Under the pieces are notes generated by a model. It saw only the letters and a program-made list of their open reading frames with translations. It did not search any database and was not told the origin of the DNA. A stretch of 64,000 nucleotides of DNA from Rubrivivax sp. (GTDB lineage Bacteria; Pseudomonadota; Gammaproteobacteria; Burkholderiales; Burkholderiaceae). The position numbers and the translations under genes are program-made. The stretch covers positions 54,889 through 118,888 of the forward strand of contig JAEUOZ010000065.1 of the NCBI GenBank assembly GCA_016790225.1. Direction: 5' to 3'. Positions 1 through 9,980 of this stretch are shown piece after piece (positions within the stretch are counted from its first letter, which is position 1; every line of letters begins with the position of its first letter).

Positions 1-1783
1 GCTGGTGGCCAGCGGGGTGGCGTACCTGTTTCAATCCACGCGCGGCCGGTAAAGGCCGCGCGACCTTCTTGGGCTCGGGCGCCTTGCTCACAGCGCGGTG
101 TTTCAATCCACGCGCGGCCGGTAAAGGCCGCGCGACCGGGCGGCCCGCTGAACTCAGTCGTTATGCGTCTGTTTCAATCCACGCGCGGCCGGTAAAGGCC
201 GCGCGACCGGACTTACGACGTGCCGCGCAAGATCGCACGCGAGTTTCAATCCACGCGCGGCCGGTAAAGGCCGCGCGACGATGTGTCGGACGTGCCCGGC
301 GTTGTGGAGTGGCTGTTTCAATCCACGCGCGGCCGGTAAAGGCCGCGCGACCTGTTAACGCCAATGTTCGATCCGATGAGCTTTTGTTTTAATCCACGCG
401 CGGCCGGTAAAGGCCGCGCGACTTGAGTGGGCCGTAGAGCGCGACCATTGCGCTGCGTTTCAATCCACGCGCGGCCGGTAAAGGCCGCGCGACCCGGCGA
501 CATTCTCACCATTTTTGCCGCCAAACTGTTTCAATCCACGCGCGGCCGGTAAAGGCCGCGCGACCGTGCGCGTGCGATTCGTCGCCGGCTACGGCGACGT
601 TTCAATCCACGCGCGGCCGGTAAAGGCCGCGCGACGCCGCCCATCTGCGCCGCGCCGGTAGAAGTGCAGCGGTTTCAATCCACGCGCGGCCGGTAAAGGC
701 CGCGCGACTCAACATACTCGTTCCACCAGGTTAAAACAGCCACCAGTTTCAATCCACGCGCGGCCGGTAAAGGCCGCGCGACACGGCGCCAGGGTGTGGT
801 GCACGTGCGCGGCGAAGTTTCAATCCACGCGCGGCCGGTAAAGGCCGCGCGACGCGGGACGTGGGAGTTCTCGGGCGCTGGTGGTATGTTTCAATCCACG
901 CGCGGCCGGTAAAGGCCGCGCGACGTCACCGAGCAGCCCGAGCAGCAGCGGGTTCATGGTTTCAATCCACGCGCGGCCGGTAAAGGCCGCGCGACGCGGT
1001 CGCCTCGTCCAGCGCTTCCTCGCGGGTGTCGTTTCAATCCACGCGCGGCCGGTAAAGGCCGCGCGACCCGAGACGGAACGCCCGCGTGGCAGCAGTGCCC
1101 TGTTTCAATCCACGCGCGGCCGGTAAAGGCCGCGCGACGCTTTTCGTAGCAGCCAGCCGAGGCAGTCTTGGCCTGGTTTCAATCCACGCGCGGCCGGTAA
1201 AGGCCGCGCGACAGCGACACCACGTGCGAAAAGCCGATGCCGCGCCCGTTTCAATCCACGCGCGGCCGGTAAAGGCCGCGCGACGCGATAACCCGCTGTG
1301 GGGCGTGACGTATCGCCTGTTTCAATCCACGCGCGGCCGGTAAAGGCCGCGCGACAGAGCGCGGGCAAGGCAAAAGGCGCCGGCCCCGCTGTTTCAATCC
1401 ACGCGCGGCCGGTAAAGGCCGCGCGACCCAGCGCGCGCCGCGCGCTTCAAGGTCCTCATCGTTTCAATCCACGCGCGGCCGGTAAAGGCCGCGCGACTTC
1501 GTAGAGCCGCTTGGACAGGCTCCTAAGCTCGTGGTTTCAATCCACGCGCGGCCGGTAAAGGCCGCGCGACATGTGGCCGGCGAAACCATGCCGAAGGCAT
1601 GCCCGTTTCAATCCACGCGCGGCCGGTAAAGGCCGCGCGACATGTTGTGGGTCTCGGTCTGGGTCGTGGTGCGAGGTTTCAATCCACGCGCGGCCGGTAA
1701 AGGCCGCGCGACGGCGCCCTGAGCACTACCGGACCACCCGAGCACGGTTTCAATCCACGCGCGGCCGGTAAAGGCCGCGCGAC
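1..1783 (-). CRISPR. Type I-C CRISPR array, 25 visible repeats, continues past left edge
   Basis: Twenty-five copies of a 37-bp repeat begin at 28, 100, 171, 243, 315, 386, 457, 528, 599, 672, 746, 817, 888, 959, 1031, 1102, 1176, 1248, 1319, 1391, 1461, 1534, 1605, 1676 and 1747. They enclose 24 unique spacers of 33-37 bp, and bases 1-27 are a partial spacer. Each repeat begins GTTTCAATCCACGCGC and ends GGCCGCGCGAC; positions 12-20 and 27-35 form a perfect 9-bp all-GC stem around GGTAAA. The complement ends GGATTGAAAC, the usual type I-C crRNA 5' handle, so transcription is leftward and the newest spacer should be 1713-1746, next to cas2. The only altered copy I saw is repeat 6 (386-422), with T for C at position 5. 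Confidence 0.98.
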
Positions 1784-1966
1784 GCCGCAAGCATAAGCCC
1801 ATGTTCTTGAAGGCAAATCGGGTGCTCCCGCGCGAACCTTGGTTCAAGAGCTGGAGCGAAGCGCGGCCGATCATGGGGGAGCGTGCGCAAGTCGTTGCTT
1901 GTCAAGCGCTTACGCATTGCGCGAACCCAACGGGAGCGCGGCGTTTGCTGCGGGTTCGCGGAGCGA
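1784..1966 (-). promoter_or_regulatory. CRISPR leader between cas2 and the array
   Basis: These 183 bases lie between the cas2 stop and the last intact repeat, on the side where crRNA transcription would begin. By position they should carry the array promoter and the adaptation signals. I cannot pick out a convincing -35/-10 pair. The call rests on location, repeat orientation and the absence of a credible gene. Confidence 0.7.
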
Positions 1967-2257
1967 TCACAGCAGCAGCGGGCCGTCGAAGTCGGTCGCT
2001 CGAAACTTGCCGTGCTCCCTGACTTCGCAGCCCTTTGACTCGGCCAGTCGGTAAAGGCGCAGACAGTCTTCCTCGAGGTTGATCTCAGCAAGAAGTCGGC
2101 GCTCAAGCTCTTCCATCTGCATGAGGTTGACCTTGCACTCGAAGACGGACTTCTGGACGCGCTGGCCTGTGCTCTCACACACCTTGGCCACGCGGCGCAG
2201 ACGTCGGCGCCCTGAGCGGGTTTCGGTGCTCACGTCATAGCACACGATCAGCAGCAT
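1967..2257 (-). CDS. cas2: CRISPR-associated endonuclease Cas2
   Basis: The 96-residue protein begins [13 protein letters not shown], the first beta strand of Cas2 with its conserved Asp, followed by a basic stretch ([15 protein letters not shown]) and [10 protein letters not shown], both family hallmarks. Cas2 dimers bridge two Cas1 dimers in the spacer integration complex. The length is normal. The gene is last in the cas operon, 7 bp after cas1 and next to the leader, the standard I-C layout. Confidence 0.96.
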   Translation of the reverse strand: MLLIVCYDVSTETRSGRRRLRRVAKVCESTGQRVQKSVFECKVNLMQMEELERRLLAEINLEEDCLRLYRLAESKGCEVREHGKFRATDFDGPLLL

Positions 2258-2264
2258 CGCGTGT

Positions 2265-3293
2265 TCACTTCAAGGTGAATGGGATGTAGGTCTGAGTGTC
2301 CGCGCGCAGTGCCCTTGCGAACATGCGCGCCTGGATCAGGGGCAGCAGGCCGACGGGCACACTCTCCGCCAGCAGGGGATGGGTCAAGGTCTCGAGCTTG
2401 CGTTCCTGAAAGGCTTTGACGACGCCCTTGCGCGCTTCGGGCTCCAGCAGCACAGCGCCGCCTTCGCGGAGGACAAAGTCCTTCGGCTTGAGCTGACCAC
2501 GGTTGACGAGGGTGAGTGCCAGACGGTCTGCCATGGGCCGGAACTCTTCCATCAGGTCCAGGGCCAGCGCGGCTCTCCCTGGGCGCAGGACGTGCAGGCA
2601 TCCCACCTGCGGATCCAGCCCGACGGCCTCGCAGGCGCTTCGGCAGTCGTTCATCCACATCGAATAGAAGAAGGACAGCAAGGCATTGCTTCGGTCCTTC
2701 GGGGGTCTGCGTGTACGCCCGGAGATGCCAAATTCATCGCGCAGGTCGGCGCGGATCAGGCAATTGAACACGTCGAAGTAGCTTCGTGCCGCTTCGCCCT
2801 CGATGCCGCGCACCACGTCCAGGTCGGCTGCTGCCGGCAACGCGCGCAGGCTCGCAGCCAGATCATCGGCTGCGCGGGTGAGTCGTTGGATGTCAGCGGC
2901 GTCTTTGGCGTCTCTGGCACCTCGAAGCAGCACATGGCGCTGGTTTCTCAGCTTGCCCGCCACGAGAGCGCGAGCCATCCGCAGCAGGGCATCGGGCTTC
3001 TGGACGATCAGGTGCTGTGCTTGTCTCAGCAGCACATTGCCCTGGGTCGGTCCTTCCAGTCGGGCTTTGAACCGTCCGTTGGCATCCAGCAGCACGAGCG
3101 CGATGCTGTCTTCCGCAAGACGGTGCATCAGCGGCGCGCTGATGGCCACATGGCCAAAGCAGACGACCGATTGCAGATGGTGAAGCGGCACACGAAGGCG
3201 CGTCTCATCCTCCACCTCCACGCGCAAGGTGTCGTTTTCCAACCGCAGCCGGCTGTCCGGGCTCAGCACGTAGAGGGTATTGAGCAGTTGCAT
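2265..3293 (-). CDS. cas1: CRISPR-associated endonuclease Cas1, type I-C
   Basis: The 342-residue protein is the integrase subunit that inserts new spacers. It begins [20 protein letters not shown], as type I-C Cas1 proteins do. The N-terminal beta domain contains [13 protein letters not shown]. The helical C-terminal domain contains [12 protein letters not shown] and [22 protein letters not shown], with the metal-binding Glu, His and Glu/Asp region. Length and position between cas4 and cas2 are canonical. Confidence 0.97.
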   Translation of the reverse strand: MQLLNTLYVLSPDSRLRLENDTLRVEVEDETRLRVPLHHLQSVVCFGHVAISAPLMHRLAEDSIALVLLDANGRFKARLEGPTQGNVLLRQAQHLIVQKPDALLRMARALVAGKLRNQRHVLLRGARDAKDAADIQRLTRAADDLAASLRALPAAADLDVVRGIEGEAARSYFDVFNCLIRADLRDEFGISGRTRRPPKDRSNALLSFFYSMWMNDCRSACEAVGLDPQVGCLHVLRPGRAALALDLMEEFRPMADRLALTLVNRGQLKPKDFVLREGGAVLLEPEARKGVVKAFQERKLETLTHPLLAESVPVGLLPLIQARMFARALRADTQTYIPFTLK

Positions 3294-3319
3294 GCGGGTC
3301 AGCTCGGCAGCAGCTCGCC

Positions 3320-3952
3320 TCAGATTTCCGGATCGAACAGCCAGGCGACGTCATCGCCGCTTCCCAGGCGCCGCACAGCCTCGGGCTGGCACCGGTCGCG
3401 CAGAGAACAAGCTCGACAGCGCCGCGCATCGTCAGTCGGTGCGGGCAGTCGTCCGCTGGCGAGCATCTGGCGGATGGACTGGGTGGCCTGTACCACCTCG
3501 GCCCTCAGCGGCTCCGTCACGGGCACTTCCCGGCGGCGCTTGGAGCTGGCGTAGAACAGTGCGCCTGCCGGCACCGCGCGCGCGGTCATGTCTTCCAGGC
3601 ACAGCGCCTGGGCAGCCAGTTGCAGGTCATCGCAGTGCGCGATGGCTGCGGCCTTGTGTCGGCTGCCGTGCTTGTACTCCACTGGGTACGGCGTGCCGTC
3701 TCGCTCGAACTCCACGACGTCGGCCTTGCCCTGCAGTCCCAGACCTTCGTGCCAGATGGGAAGCGCCCTTTCGATACGCAAGCCTTGGCGGGTCTCAAAG
3801 CCCGGCTTGTCGACCTGGGCGTGAACAGCCTGTCCTCGCAGAGTGTGCACGTTCTCTTCGAAGACCTGCTCCAGGTGGATCAGGCCGCACTGTCGCGGGC
3901 AGTAGGCCCAGTGCTGCAGAGCCGAGAGGGAAACGAAGTCTCCTTCATCCAT
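3320..3952 (-). CDS. cas4: CRISPR-associated exonuclease Cas4
   Basis: This 210-residue protein has the RecB-like nuclease core: GKADVVEF, then VEYKHGSRHK (the E-x-K motif), then DDLQLAAQA. Four cysteines for an iron-sulfur cluster are present, two in AYCPRQC near the N-terminus and two in CRACSLRDRC near the C-terminus. Cas4 works with Cas1-Cas2 in type I-C to trim prespacers and select those with a correct PAM. It lies 26 bp before cas1. Confidence 0.96.
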   Translation of the reverse strand: MDEGDFVSLSALQHWAYCPRQCGLIHLEQVFEENVHTLRGQAVHAQVDKPGFETRQGLRIERALPIWHEGLGLQGKADVVEFERDGTPYPVEYKHGSRHKAAAIAHCDDLQLAAQALCLEDMTARAVPAGALFYASSKRRREVPVTEPLRAEVVQATQSIRQMLASGRLPAPTDDARRCRACSLRDRCQPEAVRRLGSGDDVAWLFDPEI

Positions 3953-4031
3953 CGGTGTGCGAGCTTGAACGCAAGCGAGAACAGGGAAACTGCCCGGGCG
4001 AACCAGAACTCGGCTCGCAACGACGATCGAT

Positions 4032-4988
4032 CTATCCGACTCGTTTCAAGAGTTTGACCGACGCTGGCCAGTCAGTCTCCGTGATGGTGATCGCGTAGTC
4101 GCTGAAGTCGCGTACCACGCTGTCACCTGACTTGCGGTGAACGTTGATGCGATCAAACAGATCATGTGCATGCGCGTTCCCCAGCTTGTCCTGGTGTTCG
4201 AACACATACAGGCCGCGTGTGGCCATCAGGCCCCTGGCAGCCGAACGATCGTGCTCGAACATGTTGGCCAACGCCTGCCACAGTAACTCCAGATCCCCAC
4301 CGTCGAAGCCGGTCTGATCGGCCAGAAATGCGGAGACAAAGCCGTGAGCGCGATAGAGACCGTAAGGCACGGTGTGCTTGCGGCCCATGGTGCGGTTGTC
4401 GCCTTGCTGCTTCTCTGCCTCAGCTTCCGTGGCCACCGCCATGCGCGTGATCGAGTGCTCCAGGGACACGATGGGATCAATGGATCGCGCAAAGGTCAGT
4501 TGCACCGGTCCGCGCACTTGACCAGCGTTGGTGCCTGTCGACATGACAGCGCCAAAGGCGCGAATGTCGAAGAAGTTCTGGCACATCCACTTCCGCGCCT
4601 GTTCAACTTCGGTCGCGCTGCCCTTTCGCTTTTCTTTGGCGGCCTTCTTGGGCTTCTTGTCTGAATCATCTTCAGTCTGTGCGACGTCTTCTGAGGGCGC
4701 ATCCAGTCCCAGCGCAGCATAGGCGCGGTCATGCTGATGGTTGAGAATCGCCCGCTCACGAACATAGATCTCATGGCGCTTCTCGCCCGCCGCTGGCTGG
4801 CCCTCGCTCTGATCGTGAGTCAGCGCGACAAAGTTGCGGACCTTCCGCTTCAGTGCCACGTCGGTGACGAGGCCGTGGCCTGACTCAGCATCCAGACGAG
4901 GCATGTTGCCTGCGTCGGGATCGCCGTTGGGGTTGCCATCCTTCACGTCGAACAGCAGCACGAAGTCGTATCGATGGGTGAGGCTCAT
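4032..4988 (-). CDS. cas7c: Cascade backbone protein Cas7 (Csd2), type I-C
   Basis: The 318-residue protein begins [25 protein letters not shown], the RAMP fold opening seen in type I-C/I-B Cas7. It contains [25 protein letters not shown], also highly typical. Several copies of Cas7 coat the crRNA spacer in Cascade. A Lys-rich insertion near residues 105-120 ([17 protein letters not shown]) probably forms a flexible basic loop. The start lies 3 bp after the cas8c stop, suggesting coupled translation. Confidence 0.96.
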   Translation of the reverse strand: MSLTHRYDFVLLFDVKDGNPNGDPDAGNMPRLDAESGHGLVTDVALKRKVRNFVALTHDQSEGQPAAGEKRHEIYVRERAILNHQHDRAYAALGLDAPSEDVAQTEDDSDKKPKKAAKEKRKGSATEVEQARKWMCQNFFDIRAFGAVMSTGTNAGQVRGPVQLTFARSIDPIVSLEHSITRMAVATEAEAEKQQGDNRTMGRKHTVPYGLYRAHGFVSAFLADQTGFDGGDLELLWQALANMFEHDRSAARGLMATRGLYVFEHQDKLGNAHAHDLFDRINVHRKSGDSVVRDFSDYAITITETDWPASVKLLKRVG

Positions 4989-4991
4989 GGT

Positions 4992-6782
4992 TCAGTTTCC
5001 TTGCAGTGGCGTCGTGTCAGAGGTTTGGATCGGCGCTGCCTTGGAGAAGAAGGCCTGACGCTGGTGGTAGTAGCCCAGGGCAAATCGACCCTGTTCGGGC
5101 AGGCTGAGGTGTGCGGGGATGTCACCCACGCCGTCGAGCACAGCGCCGATGTAGTCATCGGGTCGATGATCTTGAAAGGCGCGATACAGCATCCGTTGCC
5201 CGCGGTCGTCGAGCTTGCCGAGGTGGTGGTTCTTGAGCTTGAGCAGCATGGGAACCACTGAGGCTGGCGTGCTCGACGCCGCGCCATAGAAGCGATCGCG
5301 GATGGTCTTGTTCAGGCCGCCGCCGGCCGACTCTTCCTGGATCTTCTCGAGTACGGCAAACAGTCTTCCCAATCGGTAGGCGGGCTGGGTGTTGGTGGTG
5401 TCGAGCATGGCGGTGTAGACCTCCTCGTGAGAGTTTGAGAGACGCAGCGAACGGTTGATGCAGGCCTTGATGACGGCGGCGCGCAGGTAGGGCACTTCGC
5501 GCTCGGCGCGGCAGCGCTGTACGGCCAGGTTCAGCCATAGTGCCGGGAGTGCGGTGCCTTCAAAGATGGCGCGCAGAACATCGCCAGCCAGCGTCGGGGG
5601 CACGTTGTCGTCTTTGCGCTGCAAGACGACCGCGCGCAGCAGCATGCGCAGCGCTGGGTAGGGCTTGTCGAACGGGCCGCCTGAGAGTGCCGTGTCGTCG
5701 AACCACTCGCGTACGCGCGTGGCGATTTCGGCCAGGCTGGCGCTGTGCCAGAAGCGCACCACGATGCGTGCCGAGTTGGGTGCCAGCCCCAGGACGTGAA
5801 AGCGGTTCTTGCCTCGCGCACCGTCAAAACCGCCGCTGTGCACGGCGTTCATCAAGGCGCTCACCTGCTGGGTGTGGGCATCCGGGTCGTCTTCCAAACC
5901 GAGAATGGCGGCAAGGCCGGTCTCGAGATCGTCCGGCTCTTGGCCCCAGAAGATGCAGCTGGCTTCGCCGAGGCGAAGCCGTTGGCGAGAGTCCGGGCGC
6001 AGCAAGTGGTTGAGCGCTGTTGTGTACTTGAAGGCTGCGGTGCGCCCGACGGGAAAGTTCTCGCCTTGATGCTTGCCGTATGAGGCAAAGGCCGGCAGGC
6101 TGCCGTCGTTGATGGCGGCCAGCGGTGCAGGTTTGGCCGAGATGCCGCCGATGGCGGCGTGCAAGCGCTCGATGTGATCCCGCTCGCCGGTGACGAGACA
6201 GGTGCCGCTCAAATCGCCCCCGTCAGCTTCGGGCGCCGAAGCTGAGCTCACTCGATCAACATGGGCTCGGATGCGCGCGTCATGTGCGAGCAGCTGCCCG
6301 GTCTCAGCTTGCCGAAAGGTCACATTGCACCCGGCAATACCTGCGGCATCCTTCCATTGGCTGTCCAGGCGAACACGTTCATGCTCCTTGCGCAAGTAGA
6401 ACTTCTGAAGAGCCAAGAGGCCTGGACAGTCCGGGATGGCCTCCACCAATTCGTCGACGCGCTGGCGAAAGTGGTGAAACTGCTTGCGCGCCTGTTCCTG
6501 CTCTTTGGGTAGGTCCGCCTTGGCGTGACCGAGCACGAATCCCAGGTGATCCCACAGCAGATTGGGTTTCTCGTGAGCATTCACGCCGGATCGTGTCTCG
6601 CTCTTGGGAACCAGGCTTGTTGCGACCTCGGTGGCACGTGTTCCTGTGCGCAGCGAACTCAGCTGCACGAAGCGGCCATCCGCATCGATCTCGATCACGT
6701 AAGGGATGCGCTTGCGTTCCCACCCCGCGGGCGCCATGTCCTGCGAGCGGTCGTAGTACGCAACCAGGGCTTGCAGGATCAT
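4992..6782 (-). CDS. cas8c: Cascade large subunit Cas8c (Csd1)
   Basis: The 596-residue protein begins MILQALVAYYDRSQDMAPAGWE, a strong match to the Csd1/Cas8c N-terminus (xxLxALxxYYDR). Conserved features include CLVTGE, FASYGKHQGENFPVG and ALNHLLR. The large subunit recognises the PAM and starts R-loop formation; in I-C an internal start in this gene also produces the small subunit Cas11. The start overlaps the cas5c stop in an ATGA arrangement, and length is normal. Confidence 0.96.
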   Translation of the reverse strand: MILQALVAYYDRSQDMAPAGWERKRIPYVIEIDADGRFVQLSSLRTGTRATEVATSLVPKSETRSGVNAHEKPNLLWDHLGFVLGHAKADLPKEQEQARKQFHHFRQRVDELVEAIPDCPGLLALQKFYLRKEHERVRLDSQWKDAAGIAGCNVTFRQAETGQLLAHDARIRAHVDRVSSASAPEADGGDLSGTCLVTGERDHIERLHAAIGGISAKPAPLAAINDGSLPAFASYGKHQGENFPVGRTAAFKYTTALNHLLRPDSRQRLRLGEASCIFWGQEPDDLETGLAAILGLEDDPDAHTQQVSALMNAVHSGGFDGARGKNRFHVLGLAPNSARIVVRFWHSASLAEIATRVREWFDDTALSGGPFDKPYPALRMLLRAVVLQRKDDNVPPTLAGDVLRAIFEGTALPALWLNLAVQRCRAEREVPYLRAAVIKACINRSLRLSNSHEEVYTAMLDTTNTQPAYRLGRLFAVLEKIQEESAGGGLNKTIRDRFYGAASSTPASVVPMLLKLKNHHLGKLDDRGQRMLYRAFQDHRPDDYIGAVLDGVGDIPAHLSLPEQGRFALGYYHQRQAFFSKAAPIQTSDTTPLQGN

Positions 6783-7465
6783 GAGCGCACCTCTGCGCAG
6801 GTGAGGTCCAGCACGCCCTTGTTCACCTGGGCTCTGAAGAACTGCGGCTTGGGCGAACTGCCGGCGGCAAAGTCCAGGTCATGGAGCATCCAGCCCAGAT
6901 CGGCCGACCAGGCTTCCAGCGCTGCAGGTTCTTGCGGCGGTGCTTGCCAAGCGTGCGGCCCACCGGCCTGCACCGCGACCGGCCTGAAGCGAGCCGCAAA
7001 CTCGCGGCAACCCAGGTACGGCTGATTGACGCACTGCCCAGTTTCGGCACGGCGGCTGAACATGGCGACGTACTTGCCCGGGTTCTGTCGCGCCTCGTCG
7101 CTGTGCATTTCGAGATCGGCCCAGAGGCGGTAGGCCACGTCGCGCAGCAAGAGGCCGGCGCGCTGCTGACGTTCTTCCTCGATGTAGATCGCCAGATTGC
7201 CGCGCCCCGTCTTCATCGCCGACTGCGCGTTTCGCACAGAGGCCACCTGGCCCACCTCATTGCGCCGCACACTGATCCAGCGCACCGGTGAGAGGACCTC
7301 AATTCTCCGAATGCGCCAGCGAATGCCCGGCTTCCACAGGATGGCTTCGAAGATGGCGCGTGCTGCCGACGGTGTGATGAGATCGTAGGAAACGCGTTCC
7401 ACCTTCATCTCGGGTCGCGTGAAGCAGGCGAAGTCGCCGCGAACATCCAGGCAGAAGGGCTTCAT
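6779..7465 (-). CDS. cas5c: Cascade subunit and crRNA endonuclease Cas5c
   Basis: The family's opening MKPFCLDVRGDFACFTRPEM lies at an ATG at 7465, so I prefer it to an in-frame TTG at 7498 that adds 11 residues. The product is about 228 residues. VERVSYDLITPSAARAIFEAILWKP is diagnostic. Type I-C lacks Cas6, and Cas5c itself cleaves pre-crRNA at the base of the repeat stem. The large hairpin of this array would therefore be its direct substrate. The gene sits between cas3 and cas8c. Confidence 0.95.
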   Translation of the reverse strand: MKPFCLDVRGDFACFTRPEMKVERVSYDLITPSAARAIFEAILWKPGIRWRIRRIEVLSPVRWISVRRNEVGQVASVRNAQSAMKTGRGNLAIYIEEERQQRAGLLLRDVAYRLWADLEMHSDEARQNPGKYVAMFSRRAETGQCVNQPYLGCREFAARFRPVAVQAGGPHAWQAPPQEPAALEAWSADLGWMLHDLDFAAGSSPKPQFFRAQVNKGVLDLTCAEVRS

Positions 7466-7522
7466 GACGGTGTTTGCTCGTTCAAGGTAGGTGACCAACG
7501 GTCCAAGAACTGATGGATGGCG

Positions 7523-9955
7523 TCAGCTGATCAACGGATCGCCGGGCGCGGCGTCCACGCGGGCGCCCAGAACCGGGTGATAGAAACCATCCCAGCCCTC
7601 GCGCTGTACATACAGACCGGGGCAGGTTGGCACTTCTTCGATGTCGCCCGCAGCCAGCAGTTGACGCACCTGATGCGTGTAGACCGTGACGCCGTGGCGC
7701 TGCAGCTTGCGCATCAGCCAGCGGGCCGGGCCTTCGTGCCAGAGCTTGCCGATCAGGCTGTCGATGTCTTCTCTGCCATGTGGGCTGCGATAGCGAACCA
7801 GCACGGTGGAGGAGTCGGCATCGTCGATAAGCCTGAAGGCGTGAGAGGCGCTGCGCAACTGAAGCGGTAGCGCCATCTCCTGCCCGAGTACGGGTTGCAA
7901 CTTCAGCAGCTCGCAGATCTTGTGCTTGTCTGTGCTGTCCACACTGTTCAGCAGACGTTCGAAGTAGCGCGCCACGTGGCTCAGCGAAAGCGGCTGTTCG
8001 GGCAGGTTGTGCCAGATGGCTTTGCAGGCGTCGCGCGCCTGGGTCAGCAACCCTGGTGGCGGTTGGCTGGGTGGCACGAAGACAAAAACATCGCCCAGGG
8101 TCGGCAACCGACCTTCGCGGTTGCAGCGTCCTGCAGCTTGCGCAATCGAGTCCAAACCCGCCATGGCGCGAAAGACGACGGGAAAGTCCAGGTCGACGCC
8201 AGCCTCCACCAACTGCGTGGAGATGACCCGCACGCCGGGCGCAGTGCTGCCGGCTGCCAGCGCCTCCCGCCGCTTGCGCAAGGCCAGCCGGATCTGCGCC
8301 AGTACATCGCTTCGGTGCTGCGCGCACATCAGGGCGGAGAGGTGCCAGGTCTGCTGAACCTGCTGCTCGTCGCAGGTCGCGCTGACCAAACGGTAGAGCT
8401 CAGCGGCATCGGCACGGCGATTGACAACCGCAAGGACAGCGTCGTGCGAAGCCACCTCGGCTGCAATCTCGGGCCAGGCTCGGGGCGTATCCAGGCTGGC
8501 GGGCAGGTGCAGCTTCACTCGCTCAAGGCCGGCAAAGAGCGCTGGCACATCGTCGATGATCTCGGTTACCGGGCCGATGCCGCGCCGCAGGCCACGTTGC
8601 GCATCAAAGCCAGCCGTCGCGTCCAGCAGCGGCTGCGTCGCCGTGCAAAGCACAACGCTGGCGCCATAGTCTTCGACCAGGTAGCGCAACACGTCCACCA
8701 CCGGCTGCAGGAACTGCAGCGGCAGCAACTGCGCCTCATCCAGCACGATCACACTGCGCGCCAGGCTGTGCAACTTGCGGCAGCGTGAGGTGCGGCTGGC
8801 AAACAAGCTCTCGAACAGCTGCACGTTGGTCGTTACCACCAACGGTGCATCCCAGTTCTCGCAAGCCAGACGCGACAGCCGCGTCTCCCGTGCAGGGTCG
8901 CTCTCCGCATTGCTATGGTGTTCGACCACCACGTCTTCGCCCAAGGACGCGAACACCTGACGGAAGACGTCCGCTGTCTGCTCGATGATGCTGGTGTAGG
9001 GGATCGCGTAGACCACGCGCTGAAGGCCATGCCGCTGTGCGTGGGCGAGCGCGAAGCTGAGACTGGACAGCGTCTTGCCGCCGCCGGTAGGCACTGTGAG
9101 CCGGAAGACGCCGGGCGGCAACTGCGCCTTCTGCCGGCAGGCAGTCAGCACCTGAGCCCGCAGCGCATTCACCGGGCCATGGCAGTCCTGTCCCAGGCGG
9201 TGCAGGTGCGCCTCGCACAGATGCTGCAACTGATCGATGGCAGCACATTCGGTACGGGTGGCAGCTCGCTGAGGGTCGAAGTAGGCTTCGGTATCCAGGA
9301 AGTCGGCATCCACCAGGGCCGAAAACAGCATTCGAAGCCCGAGGGCGGCACGGCCAGGGCTGGCGAGTCGGCCCTTGGGTGCATCGTTCAGCAGGTGCCG
9401 CAGGGCTTCCTTGTCCAGGGCCGCCAGGGGTGGCCGAAGAATGTCTGGCGGATTGACCGCTTGCGCGGCTTCTGCAAACTCGGCGGCAGCCGCATCGCTC
9501 TGCAGGCGACTGGCGAGGCTGCCAGGACCGCCATTCCAATCGGCCAGGCCGGCGTGGTGGCCGGCAATCGCGTACTGCAGCAAGCGGCTGAGCAAATGGC
9601 CCTCAGGGCCGTGCGCCTCGCTGAGCGCACGCTCTGCCCAAAGTGCGCCCGCGATCGAGTGGGTCTTGTCGCGGTCTGCCACACGACCTTCGATGTGAGC
9701 CTCTTCGCCGCCAGTGGCCCGGATGTAGCGCTGAAATCCCGGTCTGCGCTTGCCGAGGTCGTGCCACAGGCCAGCCAGATGCGCCAGTGTCGTCAGGGTA
9801 GGCGGCGCCACCGCTGCGGCGATCGTGGCGACGGCTCGCAAGTGATCGTCCAGCAGATGCGGATCGGTTGGCCCCTGAGTCCCTGCGGCGCCGCTGGGCG
9901 CATGCGCCCAGTCCTTCGAGGCGGGCTTTGCAGCGGATGACTTGAGTGGCGACAT
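7523..9955 (-). CDS. cas3: CRISPR-associated helicase-nuclease Cas3 (HD domain fused)
   Basis: Cas3 unwinds and degrades DNA marked by Cascade. The N-terminal HD nuclease shows HLAGLWHDLGK near residue 65 and later IAGHHAGL. The helicase has a Walker A motif (PTGGGKTLSS) and a DEAQ-type Walker B motif (VIVLDEAQ), with FRAMAGLDSIAQAAGRCNREG as motif VI. I use the ATG at 9955 (810 residues), which follows the regulator stop by 25 bp. An ATG at 10024 would overlap the regulator by 44 bp; neither has a strong ribosome site. Confidence 0.94.
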   Translation of the reverse strand: MSPLKSSAAKPASKDWAHAPSGAAGTQGPTDPHLLDDHLRAVATIAAAVAPPTLTTLAHLAGLWHDLGKRRPGFQRYIRATGGEEAHIEGRVADRDKTHSIAGALWAERALSEAHGPEGHLLSRLLQYAIAGHHAGLADWNGGPGSLASRLQSDAAAAEFAEAAQAVNPPDILRPPLAALDKEALRHLLNDAPKGRLASPGRAALGLRMLFSALVDADFLDTEAYFDPQRAATRTECAAIDQLQHLCEAHLHRLGQDCHGPVNALRAQVLTACRQKAQLPPGVFRLTVPTGGGKTLSSLSFALAHAQRHGLQRVVYAIPYTSIIEQTADVFRQVFASLGEDVVVEHHSNAESDPARETRLSRLACENWDAPLVVTTNVQLFESLFASRTSRCRKLHSLARSVIVLDEAQLLPLQFLQPVVDVLRYLVEDYGASVVLCTATQPLLDATAGFDAQRGLRRGIGPVTEIIDDVPALFAGLERVKLHLPASLDTPRAWPEIAAEVASHDAVLAVVNRRADAAELYRLVSATCDEQQVQQTWHLSALMCAQHRSDVLAQIRLALRKRREALAAGSTAPGVRVISTQLVEAGVDLDFPVVFRAMAGLDSIAQAAGRCNREGRLPTLGDVFVFVPPSQPPPGLLTQARDACKAIWHNLPEQPLSLSHVARYFERLLNSVDSTDKHKICELLKLQPVLGQEMALPLQLRSASHAFRLIDDADSSTVLVRYRSPHGREDIDSLIGKLWHEGPARWLMRKLQRHGVTVYTHQVRQLLAAGDIEEVPTCPGLYVQREGWDGFYHPVLGARVDAAPGDPLIS

Positions 9956-9980
9956 GCGATCAGTCTGCACAACGCCAGGC

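Noticed and set aside
69..1771. Open frames of 60-90 codons with repeated SIHARPVKAAR- or RAAFTGRAW-like peptides
   Set aside because: They are translations of the CRISPR repeats in several frames, not genes.
1..1783. Spacers targeting genes in this window
   Set aside because: I saw no spacer with an evident match elsewhere in the window by eye. A proper search of spacers against the genome and phage sets would be needed to decide.
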